NCBI GenBank assembly: GCA_966674685.1
Contig: CBKWJC010000001.1
Span: forward strand, 92,667 to 156,666
From: Thainema sp966674685
GTDB lineage: Bacteria > Cyanobacteriota > Cyanobacteriia > Phormidesmidales > Phormidesmidaceae
Reading direction: 5' to 3'
Length of the DNA stretch: 64,000 bases
Positions within the stretch are counted from its first letter, which is position 1, and each line of letters begins with the position of its first letter. Positions 8,100 through 16,207 of this stretch are shown here, one piece after another. Both the position numbers and the translations under genes were made by a program. The notes under the pieces are model-generated. The model saw nothing but the letters and a program-made list of their open reading frames with translations, did not search any database and had not been told where the DNA came from.

Positions 8100-9731
8100 T
8101 TAGTAGTCAAAGTCACCGCCCATGCCAGCGCCAGCGCCAGCATTTTCCTTTGGCTCAGGCTTGTCCACCACGATGCACTCGGTAGTTAGAACCATACCCG
8201 CGATGGAAGCTGCGTTCTGGACCGCAGAACGAGTTACTTTGGCGGGGTCAACAATGCCAGCTTCGAACATATCAACATAGCGATTGTCAGCCGCATCGTA
8301 ACCCACGTTGAAGTCTTTCTCCTTCACGCGCTCAACGATAACCGCACCGTTCTGACCCGCATTCTCAGCAATCCGCTTCAGGGGAGCCGTCAGTGCCCGA
8401 GCAACGATCATCGCGCCAGTTAGCTCTTCGTGGGACAGATTGTTGGTTGCCCACTCTTCTAGAGAAGGAGCCAAGTGAGCCAGCGTGGTGCCACCACCAG
8501 GAACAATTCCTTCTTCAACCGCAGCCTTGGTCGCGTTGATGGCGTCTTCCAAGCGCAGCTTGCGATCCTTCATTTCGGTCTCGGTTGCCGCACCCACTTT
8601 GATCACAGCAACACCACCGGAGAGCTTGGCCAAGCGCTCTTGCAGCTTCTCTTTGTCGTAGGAAGACTCGGTTTCTTCAATCTGACGGCGAATCTGCTCG
8701 CAGCGAGCCTTCACTTCAGCTTCGTTACCTTCAGCCACCAGAGTGGTGGTGTCCTTGGTGATGGTGACGCGACGAGCTTGGCCCAGCATGTCGAGCTTAG
8801 CGCTGTCGAGCTTCAGACCCACATCTTCGGAGATCACCTGACCGCCCGTTAGCACGGCGATGTCTTCCAGCATGGCCTTACGGCGATCGCCAAAGCCAGG
8901 AGACTTAACAGCAGCAACGTTCAGTACACCGCGCAGACGGTTTACAACTAGGGTAGCCAGTGCTTCCTTCTCAATGTCTTCAGCCAAGATCAGGAGGGGC
9001 TTACCAGCGCGAGCCACCTGCTCCAGTACGGGAACTAGATCCTGTACCAGGGTGATCTTCTTGTCGGTGATCAGGATGAAAGGCTCCTCCAGAACCGCTT
9101 CCATCCGCTCGGTGTCAGTTGCGAAGTAAGGAGAGATGTAGCCCTTCTCAAAGCGCATACCCTCGGTAACTTCTAGCTCAGTCGTCATGGACTTGCCTTC
9201 TTCCAGGGAGATCACGCCTTCCCGACCGACTTTATCCATAGCCTCAGCAATCATGCGACCCACTTCTTCGTCGTTGCCAGCAGAAATGGTGCCAACCTGG
9301 GCAATGCTGCTGGAGTCTTCGATGGGACGAGCATGCTCAGCAATCCGCTCAACCAAGAAGCCCGTTGCTTTATCGATACCGCGTTTGAGGGAGATGGAGT
9401 TTGCACCAGCGGCAACATTACGCATCCCTTCTTTAACCATGGCGTGTGCCAGAACGGTTGCAGTGGTGGTACCGTCTCCAGCCGCGTCATTGGTCTTGGA
9501 AGCTGCTTGGCGGATCAAGGAAACGCCTGTGTTCTCTACGTGGTCTTCCAGTTCGATTTCTTTAGCGATGGTGACGCCATCGTTAACGATCTGAGGTGCG
9601 CCAAATTTCTTTTCGAGAACGACGTTGCGACCTTTGGGGCCGAGGGTAACAGCAACGGACTCAGCTAGGATATCCATACCCTTTTCGAGGGCGCGACGAG
9701 CATTTTCGTTGTAAATGATGCGCTTAGCCAT
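8100..9731 (-). CDS. groL: Chaperonin GroEL (60 kDa)
   Basis: 543 residues, standard length. GroEL forms the double-ring folding chamber that works with GroES and ATP in the cytosol. Hallmarks are AKRIIYNENARRALEKGMD at the start, VTLGPKGRNVVLE, DGTTTATVLA (ATP site) and VEEGIVPGGGTTL. The C-terminus GAGAGMGGDFDY is a shortened Gly/Met tail. It follows groS by 119 nt on the same strand and shares its CIRCE-controlled promoter. Many cyanobacteria carry a second groEL; this is the copy linked to groES. Confidence 0.98.
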   Translation of the reverse strand: MAKRIIYNENARRALEKGMDILAESVAVTLGPKGRNVVLEKKFGAPQIVNDGVTIAKEIELEDHVENTGVSLIRQAASKTNDAAGDGTTTATVLAHAMVKEGMRNVAAGANSISLKRGIDKATGFLVERIAEHARPIEDSSSIAQVGTISAGNDEEVGRMIAEAMDKVGREGVISLEEGKSMTTELEVTEGMRFEKGYISPYFATDTERMEAVLEEPFILITDKKITLVQDLVPVLEQVARAGKPLLILAEDIEKEALATLVVNRLRGVLNVAAVKSPGFGDRRKAMLEDIAVLTGGQVISEDVGLKLDSAKLDMLGQARRVTITKDTTTLVAEGNEAEVKARCEQIRRQIEETESSYDKEKLQERLAKLSGGVAVIKVGAATETEMKDRKLRLEDAINATKAAVEEGIVPGGGTTLAHLAPSLEEWATNNLSHEELTGAMIVARALTAPLKRIAENAGQNGAVIVERVKEKDFNVGYDAADNRYVDMFEAGIVDPAKVTRSAVQNAASIAGMVLTTECIVVDKPEPKENAGAGAGMGGDFDY

Positions 9732-9850
9732 AGGTTTTCAGCGTTCCTAAACTCTAAATAAGAGGACAAATGAATCAGACTGGTTGGAATGAAATGAAAA
9801 TACACTTAACGTGGTGCGGTCAGGCGATCGCTCAGATCACCTAAATTCGT

Positions 9851-10162
9851 CTAGCCAACGACAGCGAGGATGTCTTTTTCCATCAACAGAACATACTCAT
9901 CGTTGCCCAGCTTGATGTCGGTGCCAGCGTACTTGGAGTAGAGAACCTTGTCGCCAACTTTAACTTCTAGCTCTTGACGAGAACCATCGTCATTACGCTT
10001 GCCAGGGCCAACCTGAACAACTTCACCAACTTGGGGCTTTTCCTTTGCAGAATCTGGAAGAAGGATGCCACCAGCGGTCTTTTCTTCGGACGCGCTAACC
10101 TTGACGAAAACGCGATCGCCGAGGGGCTTCACGGTAGACACGCTTAGAGATACAGCTGCCAT
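9851..10162 (-). CDS. groS: Co-chaperonin GroES (10 kDa)
   Basis: 103 residues, full length. GroES is the lid of the GroEL chamber. Visible are VKPLGDRVFVKV at the start of the fold, the mobile loop region SEEKTAGGILLPDSAKEKP, and GDKVLYSKYAGTDIKL followed by YVLLMEKDILAVVG at the end. It is the first gene of the groES-groEL operon, with the CIRCE element about 190 nt upstream. Confidence 0.98.
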   Translation of the reverse strand: MAAVSLSVSTVKPLGDRVFVKVSASEEKTAGGILLPDSAKEKPQVGEVVQVGPGKRNDDGSRQELEVKVGDKVLYSKYAGTDIKLGNDEYVLLMEKDILAVVG

Positions 10163-10350
10163 AAAAACTCTCCAAACTCTTTAACTTGCAATAACTGAAC
10201 AAAATGCTGATGCAGACCAAAGCTGCTTGTTCGCAAACTAAAACCCACTGAACCAGTAACTCAAAACGTAGCTTGACCGTTAAGAACAACCGCGTACAGA
10301 GGGTTTACATCGTGCTGAAATTCAAACGAATCAGAATCGAAGCGTGGAAT

Positions 10351-10377
10351 TTAGCACTCTTGCTTTCTGAGTGCTAA
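10351..10377. promoter_or_regulatory. CIRCE operator (HrcA-binding) of groES-groEL
   Basis: TTAGCACTC (10351-10359), a 9-nt spacer and GAGTGCTAA (10369-10377) form a perfect match to the CIRCE consensus. In bacteria the HrcA repressor binds CIRCE and restrains chaperonin genes until heat or light stress. The groS start codon is at 10162, leaving a 5' leader of under 190 nt. Beside it, a HIP1 octamer at 10396-10403 is extended into an 18-bp palindrome at 10391-10408. Confidence 0.96.
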
Positions 10378-10833
10378 TTTAGCGAAGACCGAGTTGCGAT
10401 CGCAACTCAATTTGATGTACGGGTTCCCGAACTGGGTATTTTGCTGGATCTAAAAAGAGCAGAATCGTTTCAAATAGGGATTCGTTCAGTGATACTCTAT
10501 AAAATGGCAAATCAAAATCGAAATGATTCTTAAAGTGGCGTTCGGCCATGAATATATGGCTCCGCGTGTTTGGCAAGGGACATCATTTCTCATTCACTGA
10601 TGAACTGATGTGGCCAAAGCGTCGAAAACGCAGAATTACCCGCGCGAAGTTGCTTTGAGAGAGTCTACTACCGAGTCTGCTCATGAAAACCTAATTCAGT
10701 TTTCCTGCTTGTGAAAATCTTGCACTGTGAGAATTTCATCAGGAAATCGCTCAAAGGTTGTCAAACCAGACTCCGTATAGCAGTATTTGTCTGAAGAAAT
10801 CATAGATAAGCTAATCACGAGATAGGCGCGAGC
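10378..10833. other. Divergent region between groES and atpD
   Basis: About 450 nt separate the CIRCE operator from the atpD start, and the promoters of both operons must lie here. I see no further gene; the short minus-strand frames in this stretch have no family resemblance. No repeat of the palindromic families is present, unlike most long gaps in the window. Confidence 0.5.
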
Positions 10834-12285
10834 ATGGTCACCACTGCAGAGAAAACAAACGTTGGCTATATCACACAGATCATCGGTCCTGTCATTGACG
10901 TTGAGTTTCCCAGCGGCAAGCTGCCTGAAATCTACAACGCTCTGAAGGTCGAAGGAAAGAATGAGATTGGACAAGACGTTGCTGTGACTTGCGAAGTGCA
11001 GCAACTCCTCGGCGACGGTCAAGTCCGTGCAGTTGCAATGAGTTCTACGGATGGATTAGTTCGTGGAATGGAAGTGACTGATACTGGCTCAGCGATTAGC
11101 GTTCCGGTTGGTGAAACGACCTTAGGCCGGATTTTTAATGTGCTGGGCGAACCGGTGGACGAGAAGGGCCCCGTCAGCATGGAGAAAACTTCTCCAATTC
11201 ACCGTGAAGCTCCCAAGCTAACTGAACTGGAAACCAAGCCTCGGGTTTTTGAAACGGGTATTAAGGTTATTGACCTGCTAGCACCCTATCGTCAAGGTGG
11301 TAAAGTCGGCCTGTTCGGTGGTGCAGGGGTTGGTAAGACGGTTCTGATTCAGGAACTGATCAACAACATCGCGAAAGAGCACGGTGGCGTATCCGTATTT
11401 GGCGGTGTTGGTGAGCGAACCCGTGAAGGAAACGACCTCTACAACGAATTTATTGAATCTGGCGTAATCGATGCCAACGATCTCAGCAAGTCCAAGGTGG
11501 CGCTTGTCTACGGTCAGATGAACGAGCCACCCGGTGCACGGATGCGGGTTGGTCTGTCTGCACTGACGATGGCTGAGTACTTCCGTGATGTCAACAAGCA
11601 GGACGTACTGTTGTTCATCGACAATATTTTCCGCTTTGTACAGGCTGGCTCTGAGGTGTCGGCACTACTAGGTCGGATGCCGTCTGCGGTAGGTTATCAG
11701 CCTACTCTCGCTACCGAGATGGGTGATCTGCAAGAGCGGATTACGTCTACCACTGAAGGCTCTATTACTTCGATTCAAGCGGTATACGTTCCGGCGGACG
11801 ACCTGACTGACCCCGCTCCGGCAACCACCTTTGCTCACCTAGACGCAACGACGGTACTATCCCGTGGTTTGGCATCCAAGGGAATTTATCCCGCTGTAGA
11901 TCCGCTAGACTCCAGCTCCACTATGCTCCAGCCGGACATCGTGGGTGAAGAGCACTACAATACCGCTCGGGCGGTACAGGCGACTCTCCAGCGCTACAAA
12001 GAACTGCAGGACATCATTGCAATTCTGGGTCTAGACGAACTGTCTGAAGATGACCGTCTGACCGTTGCGCGCGCTCGTAAGATTGAGCGTTTCTTGTCTC
12101 AGCCGTTCTTCGTAGCTGAAGTCTTCACGGGTATGCAGGGTCAGTATGTTTCTCTAGAAGACAGCATCAGGGGCTTCCAGATGATCCTAAACGGTGAACT
12201 GGATGATGTTCCTGAGCAAGCCTTCTACCTCAAGGGCAACATCGACATGGTGAAAGAAGCTGCTGAGAAGATGAAAGAGAGCTAA
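10834..12285 (+). CDS. atpD: F-type ATP synthase subunit beta
   Basis: 483 residues, the normal size. This is the catalytic subunit of the CF1 head that makes ATP from the thylakoid proton gradient. It shows GYITQIIGPVIDVEFPSGKLP at the start, Walker A GGAGVGKTVLIQ, the catalytic GERTREGNDLY segment, Walker B DVLLFIDNIFRF and the DELSEDD (DELSEED-type) lever. Cyanobacteria keep beta and epsilon in a two-gene operon apart from the main atp cluster, and that arrangement is seen here. Confidence 0.98.
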   Translation: MVTTAEKTNVGYITQIIGPVIDVEFPSGKLPEIYNALKVEGKNEIGQDVAVTCEVQQLLGDGQVRAVAMSSTDGLVRGMEVTDTGSAISVPVGETTLGRIFNVLGEPVDEKGPVSMEKTSPIHREAPKLTELETKPRVFETGIKVIDLLAPYRQGGKVGLFGGAGVGKTVLIQELINNIAKEHGGVSVFGGVGERTREGNDLYNEFIESGVIDANDLSKSKVALVYGQMNEPPGARMRVGLSALTMAEYFRDVNKQDVLLFIDNIFRFVQAGSEVSALLGRMPSAVGYQPTLATEMGDLQERITSTTEGSITSIQAVYVPADDLTDPAPATTFAHLDATTVLSRGLASKGIYPAVDPLDSSSTMLQPDIVGEEHYNTARAVQATLQRYKELQDIIAILGLDELSEDDRLTVARARKIERFLSQPFFVAEVFTGMQGQYVSLEDSIRGFQMILNGELDDVPEQAFYLKGNIDMVKEAAEKMKES

Positions 12286-12324
12286 GGGCATATCTAAAAA
12301 CGAGATACTGAACCCTATTTAGTT

Positions 12325-12363
12325 GTAGGAAGTGTGTCGCCATCTTGCGATCGCACTTCCTAC
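12325..12363. repeat. Hairpin in the atpD-atpC spacer
   Basis: A 10-bp stem, GTAGGAAGTG (12325-12334) and CACTTCCTAC (12354-12363), with a 19-nt loop that contains a HIP1 site. It sits between the atpD stop and the atpC start. With no T-run after it, it is more likely an mRNA-processing or stability structure, or a repeat remnant, than a full terminator. Confidence 0.55.
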
Positions 12364-12416
12364 ATCCAAAAGCACTCATCCGTCAAACACTGGCAAACAT
12401 TGGAAACAAATTCATC

Positions 12417-12830
12417 ATGGCATTAACAGTTCGTGTCATTGCGCCCGATAAAACAATCTGGGATTCACCTGCCGAAGAGGTGATTTTGCCCAGCACAACG
12501 GGGCAGCTTGGTATTTTGGGAGGTCACGCTCCGCTGTTAACCGCGCTGGATATTGGCGTTATGCGGGTGCGTGAGAACAAAGAATGGGTTGCGATCGCGC
12601 TTATGGGTGGCTTTGCCGAAGTTGAAAACGACGAAGTCACTATTTTGGTTAACAGCGCTGAGCGCGGCAGCAACATTGATGTTGAAGAAGCCCGTTCTAA
12701 CTTTGAGTCTGCAACAGACAAGCTGAATAGCGTCAGCGACGATGATCGTCAGGCCAAGATTCAGGCTACTCAGGTTATGAAGCGGGCCAGAGCTCGGCTT
12801 CAGGCTGCTGGCGGCATGGTCAGAGTCTAG
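12417..12830 (+). CDS. atpC: F-type ATP synthase subunit epsilon
   Basis: 137 residues from the ATG at 12417 (MALTVRVIAPDKTIWDS). The frame is open upstream to 12345, but that part is the spacer hairpin, and homologues begin at MALTVRV. The fold is the N-terminal beta-sandwich (AEEVILPSTTGQLGILGGHAPLLTAL) plus the C-terminal helical pair (ARSNFESATDKLN ... QVMKRARARLQAAGG). Epsilon links the central stalk and restrains ATP hydrolysis in the dark. It is co-directional with atpD, 131 nt downstream. Confidence 0.96.
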   Translation: MALTVRVIAPDKTIWDSPAEEVILPSTTGQLGILGGHAPLLTALDIGVMRVRENKEWVAIALMGGFAEVENDEVTILVNSAERGSNIDVEEARSNFESATDKLNSVSDDDRQAKIQATQVMKRARARLQAAGGMVRV

Positions 12831-12854
12831 TCTGGAGTTATACCAGTTTTCTGT

Positions 12855-12962
12855 GAATCAAGTCCGTGTGTAAAAACCCTGTTTATTTTTTGTGAAATGC
12901 CTGCTGAGCAGGCATTTCACAAAAAATAAACAATGGGTTTTCAACCAGATTTTCTATGAATT
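12855..12962. repeat. Family C nested palindrome, copy C1
   Basis: The inner hairpin is a perfect 24-bp stem (12881-12904 and 12908-12931) with a 3-nt loop, TGA. The outer flanks are ATCAAGTCCGTGTGTAAAAACCC on the left (12857 onward, here quoted in pieces: ATCAAGTCC, then AAAAACCC) and GGGTTTTCAACCAGA on the right. The same flanks surround a different hairpin at 14685-14787 (C2), and the same hairpin recurs at 18576-18628 (C3). It lies just after atpC. Confidence 0.85.
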
Positions 12963-12964
12963 GG

Positions 12965-13030
12965 TAATACAGTTCAGTACTGAGTACTGAGAATTGATTT
13001 GTAGCATAATTCAAAAAACGGTATTGTCGG
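12965..13030. repeat. Possible degenerate family G copy
   Basis: ACAGTTCAGTACTGAGTACTGAG is followed by TTTGTAGCATAATTC and AAAAAACGGTAT, resembling the start and end signals of the family G repeats at 7225 and 19672, but shortened. It directly abuts the C1 palindrome. The assignment is tentative. Confidence 0.4.
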
Positions 13031-13059
13031 TTTTCTGTTGATAAAATCAATGGTTTAAA

Positions 13060-13096
13060 AGCAAGAAGCGGGCAGATATCTGCCCGCTTCTTGCTA
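13060..13096. terminator. Hairpin downstream of PSRP-3 and atpC
   Basis: AAGCAAGAAGCGGGCAGAT (from 13060) pairs with ATCTGCCCGCTTCTTGCT (ending about 13094), a nearly perfect stem of about 18 bp with a very short loop. It lies between the convergent atpC and PSRP-3 genes and could stop transcription from either side, though the T-run is weak. It could equally be another repeat core. Confidence 0.6.
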
Positions 13097-13207
13097 TATT
13101 GAGTAGCTTTATCTAACAAAGAATGGGCTTGCGATCGCAAACCCATCCCATCAAATGCTTAACCGTCAATGGTATTTATCAATCACCAAAGGGGGATGAA
13201 CCGAGGG

Positions 13208-13525
13208 TTACGAACTACCCGTGAAGATAACTTCAGGAAACTTCTGCTGGGCATCGTTCATCGGACGCTTGCGACCTTCTTCCTGCCAGTAGTTAATGAC
13301 CTCAGTTGCCTTGTTGAGGACTTCAATTTTTTCAGTCTCGTTAATCCAAGACTTACCTTCTAATTCAGCTTTGAGCTGTTCCCAGGCATCATTTCGCGGC
13401 CAAAAGAAATAGGACGTGAGCGGGCTAGTGCCTTTTCCCACAACCTGATCCACTGCTAACGCAACGTTTTCTTCGAGCCAAAGCACTTTGAGTACGAACC
13501 TTGACAAGAATACCTCCAGAGCCAT
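13208..13525 (-). CDS. ycf65: 30S ribosomal protein PSRP-3 (Ycf65, cS23)
   Basis: 105 residues matching the plastid-specific ribosomal protein 3 family in full: VLWLEENVALAVDQVVGKGT, SPLTSYFFWPRNDAWEQLK, ELEGKSWINETEKIEVLNKA, VINYWQEEGRKRP. The protein binds the small ribosomal subunit in cyanobacteria and chloroplasts. The C-terminal tail PEVIFTGSS is short. It is a single gene, convergent with atpC and divergent from the HAD gene (52 nt between starts). Confidence 0.93.
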   Translation of the reverse strand: MALEVFLSRFVLKVLWLEENVALAVDQVVGKGTSPLTSYFFWPRNDAWEQLKAELEGKSWINETEKIEVLNKATEVINYWQEEGRKRPMNDAQQKFPEVIFTGSS

Positions 13526-13577
13526 TTTGGACTGTTAGACTACAAACCTTTATCATACCGGATAATCGCGCAAGTGA

Positions 13578-14447
13578 ATGAGAATTATGCAAGCTAAAAC
13601 TGAATTGTGGAGTTTAGTTGTTTTTGACATTGATGGGGTAATCCGGGATGTTAGCGGTTCCTATCGGCGGGCGCTGGCAGATACAGTTGAAGCCTATACC
13701 CAAAGGGCTTATCGGCCAACAGCAGCAGATATTGATCGGCTCAAATCTGAGGGGATTTGGAATAACGATTGGGAAGCATCGCAAGAAATGGTCTACCGCT
13801 ATTTTGAAGCACAGGGAAAAGCGCGATCGCAACTCGATCTCGACTACGCTGCAATGGTCGATTTCTTTCAAAGCCGCTACCGGGGTGAAGATCCGAATAA
13901 TCCCGATCAGTGGACTGGATACATTTGCAGCGAACCACTATTGACCGAGTCGCAATATTTCCACAACCTGACTCAAGCTGGCATTGGCTGGGGCTTTTTT
14001 AGTGGTGCAACCCGTGGATCGGCCAGTTATATTCTGGAAAAACGCCTTGGTTTACAATCACCAATTCTCATTGCGATGGATGATGCACCTGGCAAGCCTG
14101 ATCCGACTGGGCTAATGGATACCGTGCAGCAAATTCAGGCATCCTGGCAAAATTCTCGATTGACGGATTCTCCATCACAGCCTGAAGTACAGCCCGCCAA
14201 CCTACCCGTGCTGTATTTGGGCGATACCGTGGCCGATATGCAGACGGTTAAAAATGCTCAGCAAGCGTATCCCGAACGCACCTGGATAGGGGTTGGCATT
14301 CTGCCACCTCATGCCCAGTTGGAGGCAGACTATGCCGAACAATATACGCAACAGCTCAAAACAGCCGGAGCAACGGTTGTGTTCCAGAATGTACAAGATT
14401 GCAATCCGGAGCAGGTAAAAGCTTGTTTGCAAGCGGTGAACGCGTAG
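13578..14447 (+). CDS. HAD-superfamily phosphatase (TIGR01548-like)
   Basis: 289 residues. The HAD motif I is FDIDGVIRDV, with Asp17 and Asp19 as nucleophile and acid/base. Motif II is the SGATRGSASYIL segment, motif III is around the Lys in DDAPGKPDPTGL, and motif IV is LYLGDTVADM. The cap region (residues 25-110) is helical. The pattern is that of a cyanobacterial/plant subgroup of HAD-IA hydrolases, sometimes compared with histidinol-phosphate-aminotransferase-linked HADs. The natural substrate is not known to me. The start may instead be the ATG nine bases later. Confidence 0.85.
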   Translation: MRIMQAKTELWSLVVFDIDGVIRDVSGSYRRALADTVEAYTQRAYRPTAADIDRLKSEGIWNNDWEASQEMVYRYFEAQGKARSQLDLDYAAMVDFFQSRYRGEDPNNPDQWTGYICSEPLLTESQYFHNLTQAGIGWGFFSGATRGSASYILEKRLGLQSPILIAMDDAPGKPDPTGLMDTVQQIQASWQNSRLTDSPSQPEVQPANLPVLYLGDTVADMQTVKNAQQAYPERTWIGVGILPPHAQLEADYAEQYTQQLKTAGATVVFQNVQDCNPEQVKACLQAVNA

Positions 14448-14462
14448 TCAACTAGTAATACT

Positions 14463-14515
14463 GTTTCTCTGAACTGCGGCTACACGTCGGCTCTTACTCT
14501 CAAATCTGACTAGAA
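14463..14515. repeat. Family G end (inverted) abutting a family D flank
   Basis: CTGTTTCTCTGAACTGCGG (14461 onward) is the reverse complement of the family G end signal seen at 7317-7340 and 19817-19839. It is followed by AATCTGACTAGAAACTC (about 14500-14516), which matches the family D flank read at 7176-7200. Both are partial, so this looks like a junction of two repeat pieces. Confidence 0.5.
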
Positions 14516-14524
14516 ACTCTAACG

Positions 14525-14619
14525 ACAGCGTTTCCCACGCTGGTGGAGTATAGAAATGTTTCTCTGCCTCCGGCAAAAAAACATTTCTATGTATCTCACA
14601 AGGTTGAAAATTGCTGTAT
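14525..14619. repeat. Family E nested palindrome, copy E1
   Basis: The outer flanks ACAGCGTTTCCCACGCTGGT and AAAATTGCTGTAT surround a hairpin whose 18-nt arms lie at 14551-14568 and 14572-14589 (two mismatches). Copies E2 (18744-18838) and E3 (55697-55762) share GCTGGTGGAG on the left and the CTCAC(A/T)AG...GCTGTA sequence on the right. In E3 the hairpin is nearly gone. Confidence 0.75.
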
Positions 14620-14620
14620 C

Positions 14621-14657
14621 TTTTGTGAACATCAGGCTGTATCTGATGTTCACAAGC
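14621..14657. repeat. Palindrome with 13-bp stem
   Basis: TTGTGAACATCAG (14623-14635) and CTGATGTTCACAA (14643-14655), with a 7-nt loop, lie directly after copy E1. The TTGTGAAC arm end resembles the hairpins at 7133 and 18869, suggesting a related core in a new setting. Confidence 0.7.
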
Positions 14658-14684
14658 GGGTTTCGCAGTATAACGTGAGGCGTG

Positions 14685-14787
14685 ATATCAAGTTTGTGTA
14701 TAAGAACCCAATAAATTTTGCGTAAAACGTTTGCTCCACAAACGTTTTACGCAAAATTTATGCTGGGTTTTCAACCAGACTTGATAT
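14685..14787. repeat. Family C nested palindrome, copy C2
   Basis: The outer inverted repeat is ATATCAAGTTTGTG (14685 onward) and CAACCAGACTTGATAT (to 14787). The inner hairpin is a perfect 23-bp stem (14711-14733, 14739-14761) with loop CTCCA. The outer arms match C1 and C3, but the inner hairpin has an unrelated sequence. This is the clearest core exchange in the window. Confidence 0.85.
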
Positions 14788-14880
14788 GAAGGCTTGCCGG
14801 GGCTGTAAAACGGGCGGGAGTACTCAACACTGGGCACTGACCTATCAGCTTAATCCATTACAGCCTAAACCCATTACAGC

Positions 14881-15789
14881 CTAGACATCGTTCTCGCGGT
14901 TACCAATTGCCATTTGCAGGACGATCGGTTCGCCGTTTTTGTCATGATATTTGTCGGCCCAGCCACGAATAATTTCGTCTAGCTCATCCAGGGCAGTGCC
15001 AATTTGATCGGCTGGAATTTCTAATTCTTCTAACACTCGCATTGTATTGACGCGACGGTCAGCCCAATCCTGCATCAGGCGGAAGAAGCGGGCTGTGTCC
15101 TCCATCATCACATAGGAGCGCTCTTCGTCGCTGCTGGGTGAGTAGGATGCCCGCGTCAGTGCATAAAACGGCATGCTCCAGGGAGAGTCGATGCGCGTAA
15201 CGGTGCCAGAATATAAAAGACGACGGCGAATATGTTCAGCCAGCGCTTCACTCAGGTTCATGCGGCGCTCAGAGGGCAGTTCCTCCTGCGATCGCGCATG
15301 TAAAAACTCAATTAGCTCAATAAATTGGAACGAGTTGATGATCTCAGCATCGGGCACATCATTCGGCAGCTTTTCTTCAATCTGCCGCTTTTCCTCTAGC
15401 GTCAGGCTGGTGCTAGAAATGCGAGAGCGTCCGGGTCGCCACGGATATTTCTCCATCCATAAGTAAGGAAGCTGAATTAGGTAGCGGGGTTCTTGCGATC
15501 CCAGCATTTTCAGCAGTTTCCCCTCTGTCAGGGCTTCCCGCACCTCCTCTACAATCACTTTGACTCGCTTGGGCTCAATGTGATGCAGGTGGCCTGTCAT
15601 ACGCAGGTTTTCGCCCTGCTCAATGTAGGTTGTATAGATGGCACATTTAGCTGCTGTAGCTGCTGCATCTAGGAAAGCACCATGCCGATGACCGCTGGTA
15701 CGCATTGCCACGAAGGCAAGGTATAGCAAAATCTGATCAATTGAACTGGGATGTAATCTCTGGATAATCAGATTAGTATCTTGACTCAT
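14881..15789 (-). CDS. hetR: Heterocyst/cell-patterning master regulator HetR
   Basis: 302 residues starting MSQDTNLIIQRL. A short upstream extension to 15807 is rejected because HetR proteins begin at this Met. HetR is a dimeric DNA-binding protein that drives heterocyst formation and is also found in filamentous species without heterocysts. The match is full length: YLAFVAMRTSGHRHGAFLDA near the start, Cys49 at the place of the cysteine often discussed for dimers, MTGHLHHIEPKRVKVIVEEV, LSEALAEHIRRRLLYSGTVT, IDSPWSMPFYALTR and, in the C-terminal hood that binds RGSGR peptides, ELDEIIRGWADKYHD. Directly upstream on the same strand is a gene for an RGSGR-containing peptide precursor. HetR binds such peptides and is inhibited by them. 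Confidence 0.97.
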   Translation of the reverse strand: MSQDTNLIIQRLHPSSIDQILLYLAFVAMRTSGHRHGAFLDAAATAAKCAIYTTYIEQGENLRMTGHLHHIEPKRVKVIVEEVREALTEGKLLKMLGSQEPRYLIQLPYLWMEKYPWRPGRSRISSTSLTLEEKRQIEEKLPNDVPDAEIINSFQFIELIEFLHARSQEELPSERRMNLSEALAEHIRRRLLYSGTVTRIDSPWSMPFYALTRASYSPSSDEERSYVMMEDTARFFRLMQDWADRRVNTMRVLEELEIPADQIGTALDELDEIIRGWADKYHDKNGEPIVLQMAIGNRENDV

Positions 15790-16207
15790 ATCGATGTGCG
15801 ATCGCACGTGAGGGGTACTCCTTAGATAAACAGCCTCAGTGGGTAAATTAGACCTTTATTGGGGCATTTTCACTCCAAAAGCCGCCATCTAGCTAAGCAT
15901 AATCAGCTTAAACTATTTCTTACGACTTATCACGAGGTGTGTGGTTCGAATCTAACACAAATAGACCATTTTTCTAATTTGTGCAAATCACGAATAGGCT
16001 TTCTGCCAAAGCACCATCATAATGCTGGGCGTGCTGAGCGGTTGCGGCGTTCGAAGTGTTGTCTACGATACACCAACTATTTGCTTCTTGCCATATCTAT
16101 GACGTATGAATGTAATCATTTTAAATGAGAGACTTCAACGAGAGACCTGCTGCTTTTAATCTTTCATTGGCTAATTATTCGGTAGCTGATTATTACCCCA
16201 GCGTGAC
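15790..16207. other. hetR upstream region
   Basis: This 418-nt region between patX and hetR presumably carries the hetR promoters and a long leader. It is not filled with the palindromic repeats that crowd the gaps on either side. I see no convincing NtcA site (GTA-N8-TAC). A GTA-N9-TAC at 16182-16196 has the wrong spacing. No tRNA or small RNA was recognised. Confidence 0.5.

Noticed and set aside
8475..9668. Several long plus-strand open frames opposite groEL
   Set aside because: They are antisense shadows of a highly conserved gene with biased codon use, and their translations resemble no family.
10696..11022. Minus-strand frame over the start of atpD
   Set aside because: It overlaps a certain gene and lacks a domain or ribosome-binding site.
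12883..13146. Minus-strand 87-codon frame
   Set aside because: It runs through the C1 palindrome and the terminator-like hairpin, so it is open by accident.
15859..16128. Plus-strand 89-codon frame in the hetR upstream region
   Set aside because: Composition is not protein-like, with no start signal, and it lies antisense in the hetR control region.
16182..16196. NtcA-like site upstream of hetR
   Set aside because: The spacing is GTA-N9-TAC, while NtcA sites have N8. I do not claim nitrogen control from it.
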